Assembly (NCBI GenBank): GCA_934454215.1
Contig: CAKSGG010000173.1
Location: forward strand, 1 to 6,251
DNA: 6,251 nt
Source: an uncultured Clostridia bacterium
GTDB taxonomy: Bacteria; Bacillota; Clostridia; UBA1381
Direction of reading: 5' to 3'
Each line of letters begins with the position of its first letter. Positions within the stretch are counted from its first letter, which is position 1. The notes beneath the pieces were generated by a model. It made no database searches. It saw only the letters and a program-made list of their open reading frames with translations, and was not told the origin of the DNA. A program made the position numbers and the translations under genes. Below, in pieces: positions 1 through 5,854 of the stretch.

Positions 1-868
1 GTTGTATTCTGTCATTGTAGTTTGATGTTGATGTAAGGACTACCGTTTTCCAGCCGTCAACACTGCTGCTCCCGATATAACCGGCATATGTGTTACCGTT
101 TAGTTTTACCGTGCTTTTATCATTTTTTTGTATCTTCTCCAATGCCTGATTATCAAATTGTGATAAAAACAATTTTTCTTTGTTTGAATAAACGACCGTA
201 TTGTTATTGTCAAGCATATACATTGTCACATCTTCACTGCCGAGCTCATTATTTTTTGACAATATAAATATATCAACATTTACAACAACACAGCCCATAC
301 CCTGAACATCGCATATATAGCTTATAACATACGGGTATGTACTGTTCATGCGGCGGGGTACAACTATAAGTCCGTCGTTTTTCTTTAATTTGTATTCTTC
401 AACCCATGCACTCCTTTCAAAGTCCTTTTCGTCCTTTTCCCCCGCCCCGCTGAAAACGGTATCTGACTTTTCACGGTAAATATATATTGAATGTATACTG
501 CTGATAATATTTTTATATGAAGTTATTTTTCCGTCAAGCACACTATATATATCGGGCTTTATCTTCTCGTAATTGTCCGAAGTAATATACAGGCTTATGT
601 TTTGGTCCATTGCCATTGTCACGGCTATTTTTTTTATCTCGCTTAATGTGTTGTTTATACTTTCGGATATTCTTTCCGCATTGCTTCGGTATCCGCTCAG
701 TATTTCGTCTTTATTTATATTTACAAGCGAATTATAAATGTAAACGCTCAAAATACTTAAAAGAATTGTAATAAGTACAAATATTTTCAAAAAATTCTTA
801 AACAATATACTTTTGAATTTATATTTTGAAAACAATTTGCTTGCCGCCAGCTTTACATATTTTGTCAT
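1..868 (-). CDS. Sensor histidine kinase, YesM-like, N-terminal sensory part (partial, runs off window at base 1)
   Basis: An open frame begins with ATG at 868-866 and stays open for 289 codons to the window edge. It is preceded by a strong AGGAGG. The product starts with a basic cytoplasmic stretch (residues 1-25), then a transmembrane helix at about 27-46 (FVLITILLSILSVYIY). A long extracytoplasmic region follows to about residue 280. It has Cache-like features: the segment IHSIYIYREKSD near 125-135, a conserved-looking W155, GCVVVNVD near 192-199, and DGWKTVVLTSTS near 271-282, which normally precedes the second membrane helix of YesM-type sensors. HAMP, the phospho-acceptor His and the ATPase domain would lie beyond base 1 and are not seen. 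It sits nine bases after an AraC-type response regulator, the usual partner of this kinase class (known pairing: YesM/YesN). The ligand cannot be inferred; such sensors often respond to sugars or oligosaccharides, but no transporter is visible here. The alternative, a Cache-containing chemoreceptor or cyclase, is less likely given the neighbour. Confidence 0.8.
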   Translation of the reverse strand, partial: MTKYVKLAASKLFSKYKFKSILFKNFLKIFVLITILLSILSVYIYNSLVNINKDEILSGYRSNAERISESINNTLSEIKKIAVTMAMDQNISLYITSDNYEKIKPDIYSVLDGKITSYKNIISSIHSIYIYREKSDTVFSGAGEKDEKDFERSAWVEEYKLKKNDGLIVVPRRMNSTYPYVISYICDVQGMGCVVVNVDIFILSKNNELGSEDVTMYMLDNNNTVVYSNKEKLFLSQFDNQALEKIQKNDKSTVKLNGNTYAGYIGSSSVDGWKTVVLTSTSNYNDRIQ

Positions 869-873
869 TGCTT

Positions 874-879
874 CCTCCT
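874..879 (-). promoter_or_regulatory. Ribosome binding site of the sensor kinase, overlapping the regulator's stop codon
   Basis: On the minus strand the sequence reads TAGGAGGAAGCAATG. The first three bases are the stop codon of the response regulator, and AGGAGG starts inside it, five bases before the kinase ATG. This fixes the kinase start at 868 and suggests that ribosomes finishing the regulator help start the kinase. Confidence 0.75.
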
Positions 880-2206
880 AATCCTTTTTTAATATCATTT
901 TTCTGTAGTCTGTCGGCGAAAAGCCGGTGTACTCTTTAAACATACGCTGAAAATGCCTTACATTTTTAAAACCGCTTTTTGCGGCAATATCCTGAATTTT
1001 CGTGTTTGTTTCAAGACATTTTATTGCATTGTCCATACGCACCTGTAAAATATAATTTCCCAGACTGACGCCTGTAACCTGTTTGAAAAATCTCGGAAAA
1101 TATGCCGCATTAAAGAATACGCTGTCAGCTATATCTTTTCTCGAAATATCCTTATCAAAATTTTGAGCAATGTATTCTTTTGCATTTGCGATAATTTTTT
1201 TATCATCCATTTGCTTTTTTATATTTTCATAAGTACTGTCAACATAATCAGCCCGATTTTCGGAAGTTTCCTTTACATTTCCTGTTTTCATCATACGGCT
1301 TATAACCGATTTTGCTTTATCGGGGCTGAGAAGTTTTATATATGAAACCATAATTTTATATATTTCCTTGTTATCAAGAATATTATTATCGTTTGATACT
1401 TCAAAAATATTTTTCTCATCGGATATTTTTGAGCATGTTATTTCAAGTCCCGTTATATCCTTCAGACATTCTGCGGCATGGGCTTCAAATTGTTTAAGAG
1501 ATGAATCACAAAACACGCCTATTATCATGCGCTGTCTGCTTGAAAATACCTCCGCCGCCGCTGCGCATGAAATATCTCTTGCGGCGCTTTGTATAACTCC
1601 AAAAACCGCATCATGAAAATATTCGGGTTCATATCTCCATGCGTTTTTTAATATATCATCATAATTTTTAAAATCAATTTGGTATATTGATACTTTTACA
1701 TTATCTATATCATACGGCATATTAAGCTTACCGTATTCACGCTTTATTTCTTCTTCCGACAGCGCTCCGACTATCAAATCGGTACAAAACCTATCTGTGC
1801 CGCTGTCATCACTGTCGTGTATATCTTTTGATGCGTTTAGTTCTTTTTCTATTTTTTTAAGCGCCGCCGAAAGCTCCCGCATATCAACCGCCTTTAGCAG
1901 ATAATCCGTAACATTATATTTTATTGCTTCTTTTGCGTACTCAAATTCTCCGTACCCCGACAGTATTATTACCTTTGTTTCGGGTATATTTTCATGAATA
2001 TATTTGCATAATTCCAAACCGTCGGCAATTGGCATTTTAATATCTGTAAGTACAACATCAACTTTATTATCATTCAAATAATCTATTGCTTCAAGCCCGT
2101 TTAAAAAGCATCCGACAACTTTAAAGCCGTCTATAAATTCTTCAATAGCGTCCTTAAGTAAATCATGTATTCCCGTTTCGTCATCCACAATTATCATTTT
2201 GTACAT
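878..2206 (-). CDS. Response regulator with C-terminal AraC-type DNA-binding domain (YesN-like)
   Basis: A 442-residue two-component transcription factor. The receiver domain spans about 1-120, with the acidic pair D8-D9, phospho-acceptor D55 in TDIKMP, S83 in LSGYGEF and K105 in YLLKAVD. The residue after K105 is Ala, where the family normally has Pro. The middle region (about 135-335) is weakly conserved and may be the GGDEF-like module seen in YesN/CdaR-type regulators; this is inference. The C-terminal AraC domain (about 338-437) has two helix-turn-helix units, the first around ISRKDIADSVFFNAAYF and the second around KIQDIAAKSGFKNVRHF, ending in the signature FKEYTGFSPTDYRK. Start: ATG at 2206-2204 with AAAAGGAG nine bases upstream. 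It follows its own promoter and precedes the probable cognate kinase, an order opposite to the common kinase-first arrangement. Phosphorylation by that kinase would be expected to activate DNA binding. Its targets cannot be read from this window; with no transporter or hydrolase nearby, autoregulation or an operon beyond base 1 is plausible. Confidence 0.93.
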   Translation of the reverse strand: MYKMIIVDDETGIHDLLKDAIEEFIDGFKVVGCFLNGLEAIDYLNDNKVDVVLTDIKMPIADGLELCKYIHENIPETKVIILSGYGEFEYAKEAIKYNVTDYLLKAVDMRELSAALKKIEKELNASKDIHDSDDSGTDRFCTDLIVGALSEEEIKREYGKLNMPYDIDNVKVSIYQIDFKNYDDILKNAWRYEPEYFHDAVFGVIQSAARDISCAAAAEVFSSRQRMIIGVFCDSSLKQFEAHAAECLKDITGLEITCSKISDEKNIFEVSNDNNILDNKEIYKIMVSYIKLLSPDKAKSVISRMMKTGNVKETSENRADYVDSTYENIKKQMDDKKIIANAKEYIAQNFDKDISRKDIADSVFFNAAYFPRFFKQVTGVSLGNYILQVRMDNAIKCLETNTKIQDIAAKSGFKNVRHFQRMFKEYTGFSPTDYRKMILKKD

Positions 2207-2241
2207 AAAGCCAAACTCCTTTTATATATTCTGTTTATTTT

Positions 2242-2271
2242 ATTATATACCCATTGCCGTAGAGTAAACAA
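2242..2271 (-). promoter_or_regulatory. Putative sigma-A-type promoter of the response regulator/kinase operon
   Basis: Reading the minus strand, TTGTTT (2271-2266) is followed by an 18-base spacer and a perfect TATAAT (2247-2242). Transcription would start around 2235, giving a leader of about 30 bases that contains the AAAAGGAG ribosome binding site at 2223-2216. The -10 box is ideal and the -35 box matches three of six consensus positions, which would suit a promoter aided by an activator. It is downstream of the terminator of the preceding operon, where a new promoter is required. Confidence 0.55.
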
Positions 2272-2272
2272 G

Positions 2273-2297
2273 CGACATTTTTATATTTTACGACATT
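2273..2297 (-). promoter_or_regulatory. Direct repeat AATGTCG x2, candidate activator operator
   Basis: On the minus strand AATGTCG occurs at 2297-2291 and again at 2279-2273, an 18-bp period, with an AT-rich spacer. The proximal copy lies one base upstream of the -35 box. AraC-family proteins bind directly repeated half-sites next to the -35, so this could be an autoregulatory site for the gene that follows. The repeat is short and the region is AT-rich, so chance is possible. Confidence 0.3.
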
Positions 2298-2312
2298 ATT
2301 ATACATATATAC

Positions 2313-2344
2313 AAAAAAACGGCTTTAATATAAAACCGCTTTTT
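2313..2344 (-). terminator. Rho-independent terminator at the end of the scpB-DUF2344 operon
   Basis: On the minus strand, CGGTTTTA (2338-2331), a TAT loop and TTAAAGCCG (2328-2320) form an eight-pair hairpin with one U-G wobble. It is followed by seven T residues (2319-2313). The upstream side carries A residues that can lengthen the stem against the T run. The hairpin begins within about a dozen bases of the DUF2344 stop codon. The symmetric T/A flanks would also allow termination in the opposite direction, though no plus-strand gene is seen. Confidence 0.85.
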
Positions 2345-2349
2345 AAATT

Positions 2350-3003
2350 CTATAGTATTGTATTTCCGTCAATCGTCATATTCTTTCGGTGAAACTTAGA
2401 AAACCCGAGTTTAAATCCATCGGTGTATTTTTCCATTGCGTCAAGCACAGTCTGCGGCTTTAAGTTATAATCGTTTCCTATCGCAAGCGTCATGTCAAAA
2501 ACAATTTCATTATTGCTTTTATCAATTACCTTCATATCATATATATACGGTCTTATATCCGATTCTTTTTCGCCGCTTTTTGTTTTTTTCATAACAATTA
2601 ACGCTGTATTTGCCATAAATGCGTCAACGTCAAAATTACCGCTGTACTCTGCCTCAACGATATATTCCGCTCTGTTTATTTTTGTAATATCAATTTCCTT
2701 GCCATCAAGCTTTTTTGAGGCAAGCAGCGTATATCCGGGTGGAAAAGATGTGTTAATTCTATCACACAACTCTTCATTTGAAAAATCTCCGTTAAACCCC
2801 ACCTTCATATATTCACAGTCCGACGTTACTCCGACAGATAACGGCTGTGATACCGTCATAACAGGGTGAGGATTAAAGCCCTGCGAAAACACAAACGGAA
2901 TATCCGCACGTCTTACAGTACGGTGAAAAAGTCTGATAAAGTCCAAATGTGAAATATATTTTACTCTTTCATCACGGGAATATTTTAAAATATAGCTGCT
3001 CAT
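2350..3003 (-). CDS. Radical-SAM-linked DUF2344 protein (TIGR03936 family)
   Basis: A 217-residue protein of the DUF2344/TIGR03936 family, known as the obligate companion of TIGR03960 radical SAM proteins and sometimes fused to them. Its biochemical function is not established. The family pattern is clear at the N terminus: YILKYSRDERVKYISHLD (4-21), then FVFSQGFNPHP (37-47), then PLSVGVTSDCEYM (54-66). The C-terminal half (about 110-217) is less conserved. There is no signal peptide or membrane segment, so it should be cytoplasmic. I chose ATG at 3003-3001: it forms an ATGA overlap with the stop of the radical SAM gene, has GGGGGTG eight bases upstream, and matches where family members begin. 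The longer frame, opening at 3051, adds 16 residues without family similarity or a ribosome binding site. It is the last gene before a terminator. Confidence 0.9.
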   Translation of the reverse strand: MSSYILKYSRDERVKYISHLDFIRLFHRTVRRADIPFVFSQGFNPHPVMTVSQPLSVGVTSDCEYMKVGFNGDFSNEELCDRINTSFPPGYTLLASKKLDGKEIDITKINRAEYIVEAEYSGNFDVDAFMANTALIVMKKTKSGEKESDIRPYIYDMKVIDKSNNEIVFDMTLAIGNDYNLKPQTVLDAMEKYTDGFKLGFSKFHRKNMTIDGNTIL

Positions 3004-4841
3004 TCTACACACACCCCCGTTTTCCATCTCGATACGCCGCAGCCGCTGCATTTTTCACGGCATTGAGGTGTTGTTTCCGCTTTTTTAGCCTTTTCATTTT
3101 CACGCATAAAGAAATTTTTCGTCACGCCTATATCAATATGCTCCCACGGTAATACCTCGTCATAGCTACGTTCGCGCAAATTATAAAAGTCAGGGTCAAT
3201 TCCGCATTCTTTAAAAGCCTCAAGCCACATATCAAATTTAAAATGCTCGTCCCAACCATCAAATTTACACCCTTTTTCAACAGCCTTAATAATGACTTTC
3301 GATAATCTTCTGTCGCCTCTTGCAAAAATGCCTTCAAGATAGCTCGTTTTATTATCGTGCCAATTATAACGTATTCTTTTTGATTTTATAGAAGTCTTTA
3401 ATAAATTCTGTTTTCTTATCAGTTCGTCACGGTTGTTCTGTGCCATCCATTGAAATGCTGTAAAAGGCTTCGGTACAAAGCTTGAAGTACTTACAGTGAT
3501 ATTTATATTTTTTGCACGTTCCTCTTTCGGAATATCAAAATAAACACCAAGAACCTTTTGAGCAAGCTCTGCTATACCTATAACATCTTCATCGGTTTCC
3601 GTAGGCAAGCCTATCATAAAATAAAGCTTTACATTTGTCCACCCGCCCTCGAATAACAGCCTTGTAGATGTTAATATATTATTTTCGTTTATATTTTTAT
3701 TGATTACATCACGCAGTCTTTGCGTTCCTGCCTCGGGCGCAAAGGTAATTCCCGTTTTTCTGACCTTTTGAACCTTCTCCATAAGCTCAAGAGAAAAATT
3801 ATCTATTCGCAGTGAAGGCAAAGACAAGCCTATTTTCTTCTGTTCCGTCATATCTATCAGTCCGTCTGTCAGTTCTCTCAATCCGCTGTAATCGCTGCTT
3901 GATAATGACGAAAGGGAAATTTCATCAAATCCGCTGCATGAAAGCAAATCGTCGGCAATGACCAAAAGCGTCTGCGGCTTGCGTTCTCTCTGGGGTCTGT
4001 ATATGTAACCCGCCTGACAAAATCTGCATCCTCGCAGACAGCCTCTCATAATTTCGAGCATAACTCTGTCGTGTACCACTTCACCGAACGGAACAATAAT
4101 TGTATGAGGAGTGTATGCGGAATCAAAATCTTTCATTATACGCTTTCTCACTGTAGGCTTTGCCGCAGGATTGTTGGGCGTTATGCTTTTTACGGTATTA
4201 TCGTCATTATACTCAACATCATAAAAAGAAGGAACATATACCCCCTCTATCTTTGCAATCGTTTCAAGGTAATCCTTTTTATTTTTCTTTCCGCTTTTTT
4301 TCCATCGCACATACTCATCAACAACCTCGTCCATGATTTCTTCTCCCTCTCCCATCATAAAGAAGTCGAAGAAATCCGCAACAGGCTCACCGTTGTACGC
4401 ACACGGGCCCCCAGCGCATAAAATCGGATAGCTTTCATCTCTTTCGGACGCCAAAACAGGAATTTCCGCAAGCTTCAGCATATTTACGATATTTGAATAG
4501 CATAATTCATATTGGAGTGTAAAACCCAATATATCAAAATGTGTTATTTCATCGCCCGATTCCAAAGCGAAAAGCCTCATACCGTGATTTTTCATTTCCG
4601 TTTCCATATCCGACCACGGAGCAAATACTCTTTCGCACCAAGTATCCGAACGGTCATTTAAGCCGTGATATAAAATTTTCAGTCCCAAATGCGACATCGC
4701 TATTTCATACGTATCCGCAAAACAAAAGCCGTATCTGACATCTACATCATCAGGATTTTTTATAACCGCATTTAATTCTCCGCCGGTATATCTTGTCGGC
4801 TTTTCTACCCGTGACAAAATTTTATCTTTTAAGGTTATCAA
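3000..4841 (-). CDS. B12-binding-type radical SAM protein, TIGR03960 family, function unknown
   Basis: A 613-residue cytoplasmic protein. An N-terminal Rossmann-like B12-binding-type domain (about 15-230) includes DTYEIAMSHLGLKILYHG near 43-60 and LCAGGPCAYNGEP near 141-153. It lacks the DxHxxG motif, so classical base-off cobalamin binding is doubtful. The radical SAM core follows (about 245-500). Its [4Fe-4S] motif is C268-x3-C272-x2-C275 (CLRGCRFC), with FAPEAGTQRLR near 367-377 and a GLPTETDED glycine-loop segment near 411-419, as in the MiaB/Elp3-like branch. A C-terminal Cys cluster (C594, C598, C601, perhaps C611) may hold a second iron-sulfur site. The reaction and substrate are unknown for this family. 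The gene starts with TTG at 4841-4839: a TGA in frame 18 bases upstream leaves no ATG, and IxLKDKILSRVEKPxRYxGGE is the usual family N terminus. The TTGA overlap with ytfJ and the ATGA overlap with the DUF2344 gene indicate translational coupling. Confidence 0.93.
   Translation of the reverse strand: MITLKDKILSRVEKPTRYTGGELNAVIKNPDDVDVRYGFCFADTYEIAMSHLGLKILYHGLNDRSDTWCERVFAPWSDMETEMKNHGMRLFALESGDEITHFDILGFTLQYELCYSNIVNMLKLAEIPVLASERDESYPILCAGGPCAYNGEPVADFFDFFMMGEGEEIMDEVVDEYVRWKKSGKKNKKDYLETIAKIEGVYVPSFYDVEYNDDNTVKSITPNNPAAKPTVRKRIMKDFDSAYTPHTIIVPFGEVVHDRVMLEIMRGCLRGCRFCQAGYIYRPQRERKPQTLLVIADDLLSCSGFDEISLSSLSSSDYSGLRELTDGLIDMTEQKKIGLSLPSLRIDNFSLELMEKVQKVRKTGITFAPEAGTQRLRDVINKNINENNILTSTRLLFEGGWTNVKLYFMIGLPTETDEDVIGIAELAQKVLGVYFDIPKEERAKNINITVSTSSFVPKPFTAFQWMAQNNRDELIRKQNLLKTSIKSKRIRYNWHDNKTSYLEGIFARGDRRLSKVIIKAVEKGCKFDGWDEHFKFDMWLEAFKECGIDPDFYNLRERSYDEVLPWEHIDIGVTKNFFMRENEKAKKAETTPQCREKCSGCGVSRWKTGVCVE
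3012..3018 (-). promoter_or_regulatory. Ribosome binding site that decides the DUF2344 start
   Basis: GGGGGTG on the minus strand, eight bases upstream of ATG 3003-3001 and inside the last codons of the radical SAM gene. It supports the ATGA-overlap start over the upstream in-frame ATGs at 3051 and 3027, which have no comparable purine-rich sequence in front of them. Confidence 0.6.
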
Positions 4842-5227
4842 TTTTCGGTATTCCTTTCATTATCTTTTTTGAAAAAGCCATTAACCTTGTCTAACATATC
4901 CGGAATGAGGTCAACGAATTTGTTAAGCGGGGATGATGACGAATTGCTTACGGGTATTAAACGAACATTATTGTTATTTATTACAAGGAATGCTTCCGCT
5001 GTCAGCTTAACGCCGCCTCCCATACCTCCGCCGAAAAGCTTTTCACTGCTGTTCTTGCCCGAAAAGTCACTTCCGCCGCCGCCAAATCCCATTGATACAT
5101 TGGTAACGGGAATTATTATTGTACCGTCAGGCGCAGTTATCGGGTCGCCGACTATATTTTTAGTATCCACAAGCCCTTCAAGGTTATTAATTGTACCCGA
5201 AATTATTTCTTTTATAGGATTATCCAT
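4838..5227 (-). CDS. ytfJ: Sporulation protein YtfJ / GerW family
   Basis: A 129-residue soluble protein of the YtfJ/GerW family (TIGR02874), known in Bacillus as forespore-expressed and in Streptomyces as GerW, linked to spore germination. The N terminus, PIKEIISGTINNLEGLVDTK (4-23), is followed by VGDPITAPDGTIIIPVTNVS (26-45). A glycine-rich segment (47-72, with GFGGGGSDF and FGGGMGGG) comes next, and then AEAFLVINNNNVRLIPVS (77-94), which is the order typical of the family. The tail (100-129) is amphipathic and charged. There is no signal peptide. The start is ATG 5227-5225 with AAAGGA eight bases upstream; it overlaps the end of the DUF2953 gene by eight bases. Pairing with a DUF2953 gene mirrors ytfI-ytfJ in Bacillus subtilis. 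Its presence implies an endospore-forming lineage, though the family also occurs in some non-sporulating relatives. Confidence 0.93.
   Translation of the reverse strand: MDNPIKEIISGTINNLEGLVDTKNIVGDPITAPDGTIIIPVTNVSMGFGGGGSDFSGKNSSEKLFGGGMGGGVKLTAEAFLVINNNNVRLIPVSNSSSSPLNKFVDLIPDMLDKVNGFFKKDNERNTEN
4852..4857 (-). promoter_or_regulatory. Ribosome binding site for the TTG start of the radical SAM gene
   Basis: AAAGGA on the minus strand, ten bases upstream of TTG 4841-4839 and within the last codons of ytfJ. The spacing is slightly long and the start codon weak. Translation may therefore depend on ribosomes terminating at the overlapping ytfJ TGA. Confidence 0.5.
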
Positions 5228-5840
5228 TATCGTATTCCTTTCTTGCTTTTTTGTATATTTTCAAAAGCCTCAATCCATGTTTCAAGGCAATTATTAATAA
5301 AACAATACAATGTAAAAATCGAATTCTCAGTTCGGCATACGCACCAACTTTCAAACATTCATTGTCAAAATCGGGGGTCAGATTTATGCTGTGTTTTTTA
5401 AGTATTCCTTTTGCGGTTAATTTACCGATAAAATTATAAACCGCCGAATACAGCGCTCCGCACAACATTCCCGTATATGCAGGGTCTCCGACTCCAAAGC
5501 ATCCGCTTAAATTTAATTCGTATATTTTAATTCCGTGTTTTACAAGGTATGATGTAAATTTACTTAAAAACAAAAATGCCTCATTTCTGCACTTACCCCA
5601 TAACCCAAACACAAAATCAAATCCAATGTTATTATCTTCCTTATTTTCTTTCTTTTTCGGCTCTCTTTCTTTTTCAGCCGCTTTTTTTTCTGTCGGAGGG
5701 TATAAAATCATTTTAAAAAATGCGTATTTTAAGATTGCTCTCTGTTCATCGGCATTTACCGATATTTGTATTTGAATCGGTATGTATGCTATCAACCCCA
5801 ATATTGCCGATATTATAAGCAAAACATACAATGCTCTCAT
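5220..5840 (-). CDS. DUF2953 membrane-anchored protein (YtfI-like)
   Basis: A 206-residue protein of the DUF2953 family, function unknown. It opens with a hydrophobic helix (about 3-24, ALYVLLIISAILGLIAYIPI), likely a membrane anchor or uncleaved signal. A lysine/glutamate-rich linker (51-70) follows. The conserved family core is ELNLSGCFGVGDPAYTG (108-124), with GVGDPA as the most recognisable motif, continuing to about residue 160. A second hydrophobic stretch (about 174-190, FLHCIVLLIIALKHGL) and a basic tail close the protein, so both ends may associate with the membrane. The start is ATG 5840-5838, with AAAGGG seven bases upstream, 14 bases after the scpB stop. Adjacency to ytfJ matches ytfI-ytfJ of Bacillus subtilis and many Clostridia, which suggests a sporulation- or envelope-related role; this is inference from context. 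No catalytic residues are apparent. Confidence 0.85.
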   Translation of the reverse strand: MRALYVLLIISAILGLIAYIPIQIQISVNADEQRAILKYAFFKMILYPPTEKKAAEKEREPKKKENKEDNNIGFDFVFGLWGKCRNEAFLFLSKFTSYLVKHGIKIYELNLSGCFGVGDPAYTGMLCGALYSAVYNFIGKLTAKGILKKHSINLTPDFDNECLKVGAYAELRIRFLHCIVLLIIALKHGLRLLKIYKKARKEYDNG

Positions 5841-5854
5841 GACATTGCCCTTTC

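Noticed and set aside
2298..2303. Second TATAAT-like box upstream of the regulator
   Set aside because: The matching -35 position falls within the terminator hairpin and reads AAAGCC, so it does not make a credible promoter.
2165..2392. Plus-strand 75-codon frame across the intergenic region
   Set aside because: It runs through the terminator, the promoter and the ends of two real genes, and its composition follows AT-rich DNA.
2492..2869. Plus-strand open frame of 125 codons opposite the DUF2344 gene, apparently hydrophobic
   Set aside because: The hydrophobicity comes from reading Lys/Asp/Glu codons backwards. There is no ribosome binding site, and the true gene covers it fully.
3128..3337. 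Minus-strand frame of 69 codons within the radical SAM gene in another frame
   Set aside because: It is wholly internal to a strongly supported gene and has no motif of its own.
4071..4421. Plus-strand open frame of 116 codons inside the radical SAM gene
   Set aside because: It lies opposite the conserved coding sequence, its composition is that of an antisense shadow, and it has no family resemblance.
4869..5297. Plus-strand open frame of 142 codons opposite ytfJ and the end of DUF2953
   Set aside because: The minus-strand frames are clear members of known families. The antisense product is rich in Pro/Leu/Ser from reversed Gly and Asn codons and has no ribosome binding site or recognisable domain.
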